The notes below the pieces were generated by a model, which searched no databases, was not told where the DNA came from, and worked only from the letters and a program-made list of their open reading frames with translations. From NCBI GenBank assembly GCA_018261735.1, contig JAGTRM010000007.1, forward strand, positions 53,864 to 117,863: a stretch of DNA of 64,000 nucleotides, in the 5' to 3' direction. Below, piece after piece: positions 10,147 through 18,650 of the stretch. Source of the stretch: Pseudomonadota bacterium. Its GTDB lineage: Bacteria > Pseudomonadota > Gammaproteobacteria > Burkholderiales > Chitinibacteraceae. The translations under genes were made by a program, and so were the position numbers. Every line of letters starts with the position of its first letter. Within the stretch, counting starts at the first letter, position 1.

Positions 10147-10221
10147 GGGAGTGGGGAATCGGGAATGGAGAGTGGGAAATGCCCTGCTCTTCCATTCCCG
10201 ACTCCCCACTCACTACTCCCT
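10147..10221. repeat. Long imperfect inverted repeat between nifK and nifT
   Basis: The left arm (10147-10168) GGGAGTGGGGAATCGGGAATGG and the right arm (10192-10220) pair over about 20 bases with one mismatch, leaving a loop of about 23 bases. It occupies almost the whole nifK-nifT gap. No T-run follows, so it is a repeat-type hairpin that may act as an RNA 3'-end stabiliser or partial attenuator between nifHDK and the downstream genes. Confidence 0.7.
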
Positions 10222-10231
10222 GGAGTTTTAA

Positions 10232-10456
10232 ATGGCCAACATCATGATTCGCAAGAGCGCCGCCGGCGGGTTGGTGTTTTACCTGCCCAAGCGCGATATC
10301 GAGGATGCGATCTCCTCGATCGAATTCGACACGCCGGAAAAATGGGGCGGCGAACTCAAGCTGGCAAATGGCGGCACCTACTACATCGATCCGATCCCCG
10401 AGCCAGCGCGCCTGCCTATTTCGCTGCGCGCAAAGCGAGTGGATGGGGTGGAGTGA
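10232..10456 (+). CDS. nifT: Nitrogen fixation protein NifT (FixU family)
   Basis: The 74-residue product matches the NifT/FixU family in length, position after nifK and sequence (MIRKSAAGG, LVFYLPKRDIED, and the conserved WGGELKLANG block at residues 48-57). The family is usually dispensable and its role in nitrogenase maturation is unclear. The ribosome site CTGGAG lies about 6 bases before ATG 10232. Confidence 0.93.
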   Translation: MANIMIRKSAAGGLVFYLPKRDIEDAISSIEFDTPEKWGGELKLANGGTYYIDPIPEPARLPISLRAKRVDGVE

Positions 10457-10469
10457 AGCAGGTCGAAGT

Positions 10470-10555
10470 AGGTCGGATAAGCCAAAGGCGACATCCGACA
10501 TGCAAGCGGAATCATAACGTCGGAAGGCGCTGCGCTTTTCCGACCTTCACAATCA
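10470..10555. repeat. REP-like palindromic repeat
   Basis: GTCGGATAAGCC near 10473 and GTCGGAAGGCGCTGCGCTTTTCCGACC (about 10520-10546) are fragments of a REP-like family; a related fragment occurs near 3028-3060. They fill the nifT-ferredoxin gap. No promoter of the sigma-54 type was found in it. Confidence 0.5.
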
Positions 10556-10567
10556 AGGAGAAGCATC

Positions 10568-10759
10568 ATGGCAATGAAGATCAACGCGGATGAATGCACC
10601 GCTTGCGGCGATTGCGCCGCCGAATGCCCGACCAGCGCCATCGCCAACAAGGGCGCGTACTTCAAGATCAATCCGGATACCTGCACCGAATGCGAAGGCG
10701 TTTCCGATTTCCAGAAATGCGCCGACATCTGTACCGCAGGCTGCATCGTTCCGGCTTGA
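10568..10759 (+). CDS. 2[4Fe-4S] ferredoxin, nif-associated
   Basis: This 63-residue ferredoxin has one classical cluster motif, CTACGDCAAECP (residues 11-22), and a second motif with an 8-residue spacer, C-x2-C-x8-C-x3-C (CTECEGVSDFQKCADIC), as in the FdxN/VnfF-like ferredoxins next to nitrogenase genes. It probably supplies low-potential electrons to NifH or to cofactor assembly. An AAGGAG site precedes ATG 10568. It sits between nifT and nafY. Confidence 0.93.
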   Translation: MAMKINADECTACGDCAAECPTSAIANKGAYFKINPDTCTECEGVSDFQKCADICTAGCIVPA

Positions 10760-10867
10760 TGGACACTTGCTCGACACAGCCCTCTCCCAATTCACCGAGA
10801 GCCCATCCCTGTAAGCGAGCGAGCGGCACAGCCGCCTAACGGGATAGGCTCTTTCAGGAGAATCAAC

Positions 10868-11572
10868 ATGAATCAGCAAGTAGCCCCCGGGCATGTCAAG
10901 GAAGTGGCAGCACGAATCGGCTTGGCCGCACGCAGTTTGGGCGGCTGCGATCTGGCGCGCCTGATCGAAGGCCTGCTCGAGCGTCTGGGCAGCCCACTGA
11001 CCACCGACAAGCTCAATACCGTCACCGTGGCCGACCTCATCCGCGTCTTCGCCGAGTCGCGCGATGCGCCGACCAAGGAAGAAATCAAGCAGGCCGTGCG
11101 CTACCTCGGTGGCGAAGGCAGCGAAGTCACCGATCTGCCCGCAGTCCAGCCCTACAGCGAAGGCGAATTGCCGCATTCGGTCCGGCTGGCGGTGGCATCG
11201 AACACGTCAGAAAACCTCGACGGGCACTTTGGCTCGTGCAAGCGTTTCCTGGTGTACCAAGTCACGCAGACCGAGGCGCGCCTGATCGAGATCCGCGATC
11301 CGGCCGCCTGCCAGGAAGCCGAAGACCCCAACGCCGCCCGCGCGCAGATGCTGGCCGATTGCCAGTTGCTGTACGTGCAATCGATCGGCGGCCCGGCTGC
11401 CGCCAAGGTGATCCGCGCCGGCATCCATCCGGTCAAGTTCCCCAATGGCGGAGCGGCATTGGGCGCCATCGAGCAATTACAGAAAACCCTGCTCGCCCCG
11501 CCGCCCTGGCTTGCACGCGCCATCGGCGTCAAATCGAGCCTCGCCAGCCGCTTTGTCCTGTCCGAGGAGTGA
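10868..11572 (+). CDS. nafY: NafY-type FeMo-cofactor-binding protein (NifX/NafY family)
   Basis: The 234-residue protein has an N-terminal helical domain of about 100 residues (LARLIEGLLERLG, VADLIRVF) followed by a NifX-type domain (about 103-215) with the conserved DGHFGSC motif, whose histidine is a cofactor ligand in NafY. NafY holds FeMo-cofactor and apo-dinitrogenase together during final assembly. A separate nifX lies at 41.6-42.0 kb. Ribosome site CAGGAG is 7 bases upstream of ATG 10868. Confidence 0.9.
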   Translation: MNQQVAPGHVKEVAARIGLAARSLGGCDLARLIEGLLERLGSPLTTDKLNTVTVADLIRVFAESRDAPTKEEIKQAVRYLGGEGSEVTDLPAVQPYSEGELPHSVRLAVASNTSENLDGHFGSCKRFLVYQVTQTEARLIEIRDPAACQEAEDPNAARAQMLADCQLLYVQSIGGPAAAKVIRAGIHPVKFPNGGAALGAIEQLQKTLLAPPPWLARAIGVKSSLASRFVLSEE

Positions 11573-11576
11573 AACC

Positions 11577-11840
11577 ATGACGCCGGAACTGATCCAGCAG
11601 ATCTGCAGTGCGCTGGCCGACGGCAATGCGCGCCGACCCGGCATCGACAGGGAACTGCGCGCGGTCTTTCCCGGACTGGCTTTCTCGGTATGCGACGACA
11701 ACGACATTCCCTCGCGTATCCGGCCACTCACCACCGGTGAAGACTTTGCACTGTACGGCATCGATACCGGCGGGCACTGCGCCGCGCTGACCTCCGATAT
11801 CGAATCCGCCGGCGGGCTGGCGATTGCATTGATCGATTAA
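11577..11840 (+). CDS. Small nif-cluster protein (DUF6129-like)
   Basis: An 87-residue protein starting at ATG 11577; GAGGAG of its ribosome site overlaps the last codons of nafY, so translation is probably coupled. Sequence features are [19 protein letters not shown] and a hydrophobic C-terminal stretch. I recall such proteins beside nafY in other betaproteobacterial nif clusters (DUF6129), but the family assignment is from memory and the function is unknown. Confidence 0.75.
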   Translation: MTPELIQQICSALADGNARRPGIDRELRAVFPGLAFSVCDDNDIPSRIRPLTTGEDFALYGIDTGGHCAALTSDIESAGGLAIALID

Positions 11841-11848
11841 GAGCAAAC

Positions 11849-12169
11849 ATGAATCCAAACGACAAGCCCTGCGGCTGCGGGCAGGAAAACACCGGAAAAA
11901 GTGACCGTTATGTCAGCTTCAAGGGCATCGATTGCGATGGCAATGCCAAGCGCCTGATCGCCTACCTGCGCCGCCACATTGATCTGCCGGAAAAAACCAA
12001 TCCGTTTTGGGAGCAGTTCAAGCAAAAGCTCAACCCGACCTCCGGCCCGCGCTACGACGAGCTGTATCTGGTCCATGCCTATATCAACGTGATCCGCGAA
12101 TACCTGGAACTGATGCAGGACGCCGAGGCGCTGGCGCTGCTCGAACAACTTGAGGAAGAGTGCTGCTGA
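11849..12169 (+). CDS. cowN: N2-fixation sustaining protein CowN
   Basis: CowN protects nitrogenase from carbon monoxide. The core [18 protein letters not shown], then [15 protein letters not shown] and [19 protein letters not shown], matches the family. Compared with the usual form of about 90 residues, this 106-residue version has an 18-residue N-terminal extension with a CGCG tetrad and a C-terminal CC pair. It follows the small nif gene by 8 bp and is likely cotranscribed with it. Confidence 0.92.
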   Translation: MNPNDKPCGCGQENTGKSDRYVSFKGIDCDGNAKRLIAYLRRHIDLPEKTNPFWEQFKQKLNPTSGPRYDELYLVHAYINVIREYLELMQDAEALALLEQLEEECC

Positions 12170-12251
12170 CGGCGGTGTCGCATTCTTACAATCGCCGCCC
12201 AGCCGTATCCGGAAAATCCATCAGGTGTAAACCACCTCATGGAGCATGATC

Positions 12252-12431
12252 ATGGATATTTCCCATCTGGAAACCCTCACCCTCTCCCACCTGCCCGAGG
12301 AAGCCATGGAAATGGCCAGCCAGTCCGACATGGCTGATTCCGGGCTGGAGATCGAAATCCCCCAACTCTTGAACGACGAGGAAATGGCCATCTTTGCCGA
12401 GGTGGGCCAGGTTACGCTTTTCCACGGCTAA
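12252..12431 (+). CDS. Small acidic protein, nif-linked, unknown function
   Basis: A 59-residue ORF begins at ATG 12252 with GGAG seven bases upstream; an ATG two codons earlier is also in frame. The product is acidic and methionine-rich (five Met after the start), with DISHLETLTLSHLPEEAM at the N-terminus and LEIEIPQLLNDEEM in the middle. No family is recognised. Its position directly after cowN suggests a nitrogen-fixation link, but coding status rests mainly on the ribosome site and the context. Confidence 0.55.
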   Translation: MDISHLETLTLSHLPEEAMEMASQSDMADSGLEIEIPQLLNDEEMAIFAEVGQVTLFHG

Positions 12432-12537
12432 GAAACTGATCACGGTCTTGCAGCAAGATCGACTCCCGGCGCGGCAACATCAATTTATGGCATAGAAGTC
12501 AAGGCGCTTCGTGCCGGGAGCGTTTAAAATCCAAGGC

Positions 12538-13482
12538 ATGGATTTGATACCCGAAAGCAAGATCGAGCCGTTGCTGGAAGCCCCCCGTCGCCAGCGCTGC
12601 CGGCCACCGCCCGCGCTTGCCACCTATATCGACAACTACCTGCAGCTTGATATCGCCACGGCAGGCGCAGAGCTGCCGCGCCTGCTGCCCAGCGCCGGCG
12701 CCATCTGCTTCTTCTTTTACGGCGCTTCGCTCGCGGTGCAGAACGTTCATGCCGGCTTGCAGGAAACCAGCTCCGAATCGTTCCTGATCTGCAACCGCCA
12801 TCATGTGCTCGATCTTTCCGCCAACGGTGCAACCGGGCTAATCGTGGTCAACTTCCGTCCCGGACGTTTCCGCTACTTCACCGACATCCCGTTTTCCGAA
12901 CTGCAGGATCACCTCACCGGTGCAGCCGATCTGTGGGGCGAACCCGCACGCGAGCTCACGGAGCAACTCGCTCAGGGCAACACCTTCGCCGAACGCGCGC
13001 AGATCCTGTCCGCCTTCTTCCTGCAGGTGCTGAAGGCACGCGAAGCCTCGCGGCTCGATCTGCTGCTCGACCTGCTCTATCTCTCTCCCGGCACCCGCAT
13101 TGCCGAGCTGGCAGAACAGGGCGGCTGGAGCCTGCGCCATTTCGAACGCCAGTTCACCGCTACCTACGGCGTGACGCCCAAGTATTTCGCACGCGTGGCA
13201 CGCATGCAGCAGGTTGCGCGCAAGCTCGCGCTGGAACCGGGCTCCAGCACCCTGGAAAGCGCGCTGGATGCCGGTTTTTTCGACCAGTCCCATTTCATTC
13301 ACGAGCTCAGCAAGCTGGCCGGGCTTTCCGCCAGTGAGTTGGCCCGAGGCGTGCGCGAACGCCCGCACTTCTACAACCCGAAGGCGCTGCAGTGGTACCT
13401 TTGCCACATGGACAACATGGTCAATTCGCTGGGCGCGGTGAATCTCAAGCTCAACCTGCCGCCCGCTTATCGCCGCGCCTGA
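12538..13482 (+). CDS. AraC family transcriptional regulator
   Basis: A 314-residue protein with an N-terminal cupin-like sensing region and a C-terminal AraC DNA-binding domain: GTRIAELAEQGGWSLRHFERQF (first helix-turn-helix, about 182-203) and ALDAGFFDQSHFIHELSKLAG (second, about 242-262). Start ATG 12538 is preceded by AAGG; an upstream GTG at 12511 would add nine residues. It sits immediately after the nifHDK region, but whether it regulates nif, the next sugar gene or itself cannot be read from the sequence. Confidence 0.88.
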   Translation: MDLIPESKIEPLLEAPRRQRCRPPPALATYIDNYLQLDIATAGAELPRLLPSAGAICFFFYGASLAVQNVHAGLQETSSESFLICNRHHVLDLSANGATGLIVVNFRPGRFRYFTDIPFSELQDHLTGAADLWGEPARELTEQLAQGNTFAERAQILSAFFLQVLKAREASRLDLLLDLLYLSPGTRIAELAEQGGWSLRHFERQFTATYGVTPKYFARVARMQQVARKLALEPGSSTLESALDAGFFDQSHFIHELSKLAGLSASELARGVRERPHFYNPKALQWYLCHMDNMVNSLGAVNLKLNLPPAYRRA

Positions 13483-13599
13483 GTTTGCCGCGTAAAAATG
13501 CCATACCGAATTAGATTGCCGGGCCAGTCGAGTTTGTAGAGAATCGGCAAAATTCGCGCAAGACGGCTACAGCAGGCCGCCCAAACAATGGAGGATGTG

Positions 13600-14703
13600 A
13601 TGGCAAAAGCAATGATCCTGGCCGCAGGCCAAGGCACCCGGGTACGCCCGCTGACCAAGGATATTCCGAAACCGATGATCCCGATCTTGGGCAAGCCGGT
13701 GCTGGAATACATCATCGAGCACCTGGCACGCCACGGCGTGAAGGAAATCATGATCAACGTGGCCTTCATGCACCGCAAGATCGAGGAATACTTCGGCGAC
13801 GGCCACCGCTGGGGCGTCGAGATCGGCTATTCCTACGAGGGCAGCTACGAGCACGGCGAAATCCTGCCCAAGCCCAAGGGTTCGGCCGGCGGCATGAAAT
13901 ACATCCAGGACAACAGCGGTTTCTTCGACGAAACCACGCTGGTGCTGTGCGGCGATGCGATCATCGATCTGGATATCGGCGCAGCGTTGCAAGAACACAA
14001 GGCCAAGGGTGCAATTGCCAGCGTCGTGGCGCTCGATGTGCCGCGCGAAGAGGTGAAGAACTACGGCATTGTGGTGGCCGACAAGCAGGGCAAGATTCTC
14101 TCGTTCCAGGAAAAACCCTCGCCCAAGGAAGCCAAGAGCACGCTGGCCTCGACCGGCATCTATATCTTCGAGCCGGCCGCGCTCGATCATGTGCCCTCCA
14201 ACGAGGTCTACGACATCGGCAGCCAGTTGTTCCCGTCGCTGGTGGCCAAGGGCCTGCCCTTCTTCGCCCAGAACCGCTTCTTCAACTGGATCGACATCGG
14301 TCGTGTGACCGATTACTGGTCGGTGCTGCAGCGCGTGTTGCGCGGCGAAGTGGCATTGATGGACATGCCGGGCAAGGAAGTGCGCCCCGGCGTGTGGGTT
14401 GGCCTGAATACGCATATCGACTGGGACAAGGTCGAGATCGAAGGTCCGGTCTATATCGGTTCGAGCGTGAAGATCGAGCCGGGCACCAAGATCGTCGGCC
14501 CGACCTGGATCGGTCACGGCAGCCATCTGCGCGCAAACAGCACCGTGGTGCGCTCGGTGCTGTTCGAATACACCCGCATCGGCGAAGGCATGATCTTTAC
14601 CGAGATGATCGTCTCGTCGCGCTACTGCGTGGACCGTACCGGCCATACGACGTATGTGGGGGATGATCGCAGTACCCTGCGCTGGGGCGATGCCCGCGGC
14701 TAA
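13600..14703 (+). CDS. NDP-sugar synthase / nucleotidyltransferase with hexapeptide C-terminus
   Basis: The 367-residue protein starts with the signature AMILAAGQGTRVRPLTKDIPKPM and contains LCGDAIIDLDI, as in mannose-1-phosphate guanylyltransferases and glucose-1-phosphate thymidylyltransferases; residues from about 255 on form a left-handed beta-helix-like tail (VYIGSSVKIEPGTKIVGPTW). It should make an activated sugar for surface polysaccharide; the exact nucleotide and sugar are undetermined. ATG 13600 is chosen because GGAGG lies 7 bases before it, over ATG 13588. Confidence 0.88.
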   Translation: MAKAMILAAGQGTRVRPLTKDIPKPMIPILGKPVLEYIIEHLARHGVKEIMINVAFMHRKIEEYFGDGHRWGVEIGYSYEGSYEHGEILPKPKGSAGGMKYIQDNSGFFDETTLVLCGDAIIDLDIGAALQEHKAKGAIASVVALDVPREEVKNYGIVVADKQGKILSFQEKPSPKEAKSTLASTGIYIFEPAALDHVPSNEVYDIGSQLFPSLVAKGLPFFAQNRFFNWIDIGRVTDYWSVLQRVLRGEVALMDMPGKEVRPGVWVGLNTHIDWDKVEIEGPVYIGSSVKIEPGTKIVGPTWIGHGSHLRANSTVVRSVLFEYTRIGEGMIFTEMIVSSRYCVDRTGHTTYVGDDRSTLRWGDARG

Positions 14704-14753
14704 CTTGCTACATCAGACAACTGCTGAAACAAGTTAAATCGACACAACAACAG

Positions 14754-14785
14754 GTGCCGGACTCAACGCCGGCACTTTGCTTTTT
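14754..14785 (+). terminator. Rho-independent terminator after the nucleotidyltransferase
   Basis: GTGCCGG-ACTCAACG-CCGGCAC forms a 7-bp stem followed by TTTGCTTTTT. It lies between the nucleotidyltransferase and the U32 peptidase, so they are probably separate transcripts. Confidence 0.7.
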
Positions 14786-14800
14786 GAAGAACTGACAAAC

Positions 14801-16663
14801 ATGCAATCTGAACGCCACCGCCTAGAACTGCTCGCCCCGGCCAAGAATCTTGAATCCGGGCGCGAGGCGATCATTCACGGCGCCGATGCGGTGTATATCG
14901 GCGGGCCGGCGTTCGGCGCGCGCGCGGCGGCGGGCAATTCGATTGCCGACATCGGCGAGCTGGCCACCTTTGCCCATCGCTACCGCGCCCGCGTGCTGGT
15001 CGCGCTCAACACCATCCTGCACGACCACGAGCTGGAAGACGCGCGCAAGCTGGTCTGGCAGTTATACGAGGCCGGTGCCGATGCGCTGATCGTGCAGGAC
15101 ATGGGTCTGCTGCAACTCGACCTGCCGCCGATCGAGCTGCACGCCAGCACCCAGACCGATAACCGCAGCGTGCAGAAAGTGCGCTTCCTGCAGGATGCCG
15201 GCTTCTCGCAAATCGTGCTCGCACGCGAACTCTCGCTGGCCCAGATCAGCGAAATCGCCGCCGAGACCCACGCGGCGCTGGAATTCTTCATCCACGGCGC
15301 GCTGTGCGTGAGCTACAGCGGCCAGTGCTACATCAGCCACGCGCAGACCGGGCGCAGCGCCAATCGCGGCGAATGCGCGCAACTGTGCCGCCTGCCCTAC
15401 TCGCTGACCGATGCCGCCGGCAAGCTGATCGCGCAGGACCAGCATCTGCTTTCGCTCAAAGACATGAACCAGAGCGCCAACCTGCGCGCGCTGATCGACG
15501 CCGGCATCAGCTCGTTCAAGATCGAGGGGCGACTGAAAGACCTGAGCTACGTGAAGAACGTGACCGCGCATTACCGCCGCCTGCTCGACGAACAACTCAC
15601 CGCCCTGCCCGGCTACCGGCGCGCATCGAGCGGCGCGAGCGAATTCTTCTTCACGCCGCAGCCGGAAAAAAGCTTCAACCGCGGCGCGACCGACTACTTC
15701 CTGCAGGGACGCAAGATCGACATCGGCGCGTTCCTCACCCCCAAATTCGCAGGTGAGCCGGTCGGCAAGATCACGCGCCTGAACCCGCAATGGTTCGAGA
15801 TTGCCAGCGAAGCAGAGATCCACAACGGTGATGGCTTCAGCTATTTCAACGCGAAAAACGAGCTGGTCGGCCTGCGCATCAACCGCGCGCAAAGCTTGCG
15901 CCTGTTCCCGAACGAGATGCCGTCTGACCTCGCCGTAGGCATGACGCTGTATCGCAATCTCGATCACGAATTCGAAAAACAGCTGGAAAAGCAATCGGCC
16001 GAGCGCCGCATCCGCATCGACTTGCTTCTGGCCGATACGTCCGACGGGCTGGCGCTGACCTTGACCGACGAAGACGGCGTTTCGGCCACCGCCACCCTGC
16101 TGCAAGCCAAGGAACCCGCCCGCGATGCCGAACGCGCGATGCAAGGCATGCGCGACGCGCTGGCCAAACTCGGCAACACGCTGTTTATCGCCAACACCAT
16201 CACGCTGGATCTGGCACACGCCTGGTTCGTCCCGGCCTCGGCGCTCAACGCATTGCGCCGCGAAGCCGTGGAAAATCTCGAAATCGCGCGCACTGCCGCC
16301 TACCAACGCCCGGAACGCTGGGCGCCCGCCTCACCACCAACTGCCTACCCGAGCGAGACGCTCAGTTACCTCGGCAACGTGAACAACAAGGCCGCGCGCG
16401 AGTTCTATGCCGCGCATGGCGTGCAGCAGATCGCCCCTGCCTTCGAGCAGAATCGCGAGGCGGGCGAAGTCTCGCTGATGATCACCAAGCACTGCCTGCG
16501 CTACAGCTTCAACCTGTGCCCTAAACAGGTGAAAGGCACCCGGCCCGACCCGCTGCAACTGGTACGCGGGCAGGACAGTTACACGCTCAAGTTCGACTGC
16601 AAGCGCTGCGAGATGCACGTGGTTGGCAAACTCAAGGGCAACAAGCCGCTGCGCAAACCCTGA
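14801..16663 (+). CDS. rlhA: U32 family peptidase, RlhA-like 23S rRNA C2501 hydroxylation protein
   Basis: The 620-residue protein shows the U32 core LLAPAKN, GADAVYIGGPAFGAR and the active-region motifs ELHASTQTDNRSVQ, FIHGALCVSYSGQCYISH and NRGECAQLCRLPY with its cysteines, then a middle domain and a C-terminal cysteine set (CLRYSFNLCP, CKRCEMHV). Length and the C-terminal extension match E. coli RlhA, which hydroxylates C2501 of 23S rRNA with help of TrhP-type chemistry, rather than the shorter TrhP or UbiU/V. ATG 14801 chosen over an upstream TTG. Confidence 0.85.
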   Translation: MQSERHRLELLAPAKNLESGREAIIHGADAVYIGGPAFGARAAAGNSIADIGELATFAHRYRARVLVALNTILHDHELEDARKLVWQLYEAGADALIVQDMGLLQLDLPPIELHASTQTDNRSVQKVRFLQDAGFSQIVLARELSLAQISEIAAETHAALEFFIHGALCVSYSGQCYISHAQTGRSANRGECAQLCRLPYSLTDAAGKLIAQDQHLLSLKDMNQSANLRALIDAGISSFKIEGRLKDLSYVKNVTAHYRRLLDEQLTALPGYRRASSGASEFFFTPQPEKSFNRGATDYFLQGRKIDIGAFLTPKFAGEPVGKITRLNPQWFEIASEAEIHNGDGFSYFNAKNELVGLRINRAQSLRLFPNEMPSDLAVGMTLYRNLDHEFEKQLEKQSAERRIRIDLLLADTSDGLALTLTDEDGVSATATLLQAKEPARDAERAMQGMRDALAKLGNTLFIANTITLDLAHAWFVPASALNALRREAVENLEIARTAAYQRPERWAPASPPTAYPSETLSYLGNVNNKAAREFYAAHGVQQIAPAFEQNREAGEVSLMITKHCLRYSFNLCPKQVKGTRPDPLQLVRGQDSYTLKFDCKRCEMHVVGKLKGNKPLRKP

Positions 16664-16867
16664 CGCAAAACCCTGTCCGCTGCCGGATAGGGTAGATACG
16701 CCGGAGGCATGCCTTTGCACAACCTGCATTTGCGATCCCGCAACCGGACACCCGTTCAAGTCACATGTCTTGTCGGTTTTTTACAATTTTTTTCTTTCCT
16801 TACCCGGTTACCCTGCCCCTCCCTTGCGTTTAGATGTCTAGCCGCAATTGTTACCGGTAACAATAAT

Positions 16868-16875
16868 AAAGGAGA
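16868..16875 (+). promoter_or_regulatory. Shine-Dalgarno that fixes a GTG start for the pectate lyase
   Basis: AAGGAGAG ends 5 bases before GTG 16881. The alternative upstream TTG would put this strong ribosome site inside the coding region. Confidence 0.7.
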
Positions 16876-16880
16876 GGGAA

Positions 16881-18473
16881 GTGGATCGTTGGTTATTACA
16901 CTCCGCAAGAGCGGGCGTTATAGGTGTGACCTTTTGTGCGGTGTTCGCGGGCTTGAGCGGCTGCGGCGGAGGCGATGAAGAGCCAGTGCCTGCTCCTCCG
17001 GCACCCATCGAAACGCTGGCGGCAGTGACCCAGGTTTCCGGTTGGGCGGCGCAGTATCCCGATCCGAACAACGCCAGTGCAGTGCTGCCGCCGACGGGTG
17101 GCGAAGGCGCTCCGGCCAGCAATATTTATGTGGTGAGCACCCGTGCCCAGCTGATCGATGCGCTCGCCAACAAGAATAGTCCGACTTACGCATCCAGCCC
17201 GACGGAAGCGGCCAAGGAACCCAAGATTGTCTACATCAAGGGGGCTATCTACGGCACCGACCTGGGTAATGGCACGTTCGCAACGGAAAGCACTTATACC
17301 GCGGCGAATAGCACCTGTGCCAAGTGGGATTTCAACCTCTACCTGAAGAGCTTCGATACCGCCTACATGGCTGATCTGGCGATCAAAGTCGCAGCCGGGG
17401 ATACGGCTGCGATCGCTGAAAACACAAAGATCAAGGCACAAGGCTCAGCCCGAACAAACTGCGCCAATGTACAAAAAGCCCAGATCAAGTTCGGTATTCC
17501 GTCCAATACCACGGTACTGGGTATCGGTACGGATGCCAAAATTGTCGATGGTTATTTTGAGATCAATGCCAAGACCAACATCGTGATCCGCAATATCGAA
17601 TTCGAAGCGCCGCAGGATCGCTTCATGGCATGGTCACCGAATGATGGCCCAACCGGTAACTGGAATGCTCGCTACAAGGCAATCCAGGTGGTCACCGGCA
17701 CGCGGCTGTGGTTCGATCACCTGACGCTGAGCGACGGCGCGCATCCGGACAGCGCCGAGCCGGTGATTTTTGGCAAACACATCATCCGCCATGATGGCCT
17801 GATCGACGTGGAAGACGGCACGGATTACGTAACCGTTTCCTACAACATCTTCAAGAACCACGACAAGACATTCATGATTGGCTCGGGCGACGGCAAGGGT
17901 GACAGGGATCGCGGCAAGAACCACATCACGTTCTTCAGCAATATGTTCGACAACTCGCAGGAACGCTCGCCGCGCGTGCGTTTTGGTCAGGTGCATGTCT
18001 ATAACAACTTCTTCCGCGCCAAGGTGGACGACGCGAATTATCCGGTCATCAGCCGTACATTGGGCGGCGGGCATTACTTTATCGGCATGGGTATCGAATC
18101 GATGATCTTGTCCGAGCGCAACGCCTTCCAGTATGACGGCCAGGGTGCGGACGAAGGGATCATTGTCGACAACTTCAAGGGTTATCAGTTTGTCGACGTG
18201 GGCTCGTGGTTCAACGGCAAGGCGCTGGATTCCGCCGTGATCAATGCCGATGCCAAGGCCAAGTACGACAAGACCAAGGCCGCTGAAATTGCAGCCGCTG
18301 CGGCAGCCACCCCGCCCCGTGCGGTCGAAGACTGGGCCACGCACGAATACACCAACGAGATTGGCTGGAAGCCCCCGTATGCCTACGAAACCGCCAAAAC
18401 CGATGCCGGCATCCGCAAGCACGTGCTGGACAACGCCGGTGCAGGCAAGCTGAGCATCACCGCTCCGCAATAA
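16881..18473 (+). CDS. Pectate lyase family (PL1) lipoprotein
   Basis: From GTG 16881 the 530-residue protein has a signal peptide ending in the lipobox LSGC, then a low-complexity GGGDEEPVPAPPAP linker, so it is probably an outer-membrane or periplasmic lipoprotein. The catalytic part is a parallel beta-helix of the pectate lyase 1/Amb_all type: IVIRNIEFEAP, LWFDHLTLSDGAH, LIDVEDGTDYVTVSYNIF and the diagnostic ERSPRVRFGQVHVYNNFF (arginine of the active site). It cleaves polygalacturonate or a related uronan by beta-elimination. The plant-polymer substrate hints at a plant or plant-litter setting, which is inference. Confidence 0.9.
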   Translation: MDRWLLHSARAGVIGVTFCAVFAGLSGCGGGDEEPVPAPPAPIETLAAVTQVSGWAAQYPDPNNASAVLPPTGGEGAPASNIYVVSTRAQLIDALANKNSPTYASSPTEAAKEPKIVYIKGAIYGTDLGNGTFATESTYTAANSTCAKWDFNLYLKSFDTAYMADLAIKVAAGDTAAIAENTKIKAQGSARTNCANVQKAQIKFGIPSNTTVLGIGTDAKIVDGYFEINAKTNIVIRNIEFEAPQDRFMAWSPNDGPTGNWNARYKAIQVVTGTRLWFDHLTLSDGAHPDSAEPVIFGKHIIRHDGLIDVEDGTDYVTVSYNIFKNHDKTFMIGSGDGKGDRDRGKNHITFFSNMFDNSQERSPRVRFGQVHVYNNFFRAKVDDANYPVISRTLGGGHYFIGMGIESMILSERNAFQYDGQGADEGIIVDNFKGYQFVDVGSWFNGKALDSAVINADAKAKYDKTKAAEIAAAAAATPPRAVEDWATHEYTNEIGWKPPYAYETAKTDAGIRKHVLDNAGAGKLSITAPQ

Positions 18474-18498
18474 GCATTCGTTCTACAAAGGCAACGCA

Positions 18499-18532
18499 AA
18501 TCGGCACGGATGATTCCGTGCCGATTTTTTTG
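18499..18532 (+). terminator. Rho-independent terminator after the pectate lyase
   Basis: ATCGGCACGGA-TGA-TTCCGTGCCGAT is a near-perfect 11-12 bp stem followed by a run of eight T residues. Confidence 0.92.
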
Positions 18533-18650
18533 TCTTGGACTTACGCAGCTACGGGAACGCCCGCTTGCCGGGTTAAAATGCAGGTCATCGTTCCCCACGC
18601 CGGGCCCAACGGCATCGGCAGCATTAAAATCAAACAGGACCACACCATAA

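Noticed and set aside
8480..10501. 673-codon minus-strand frame across nifK
   Set aside because: Antisense to nifK with a composition expected from codon bias alone.
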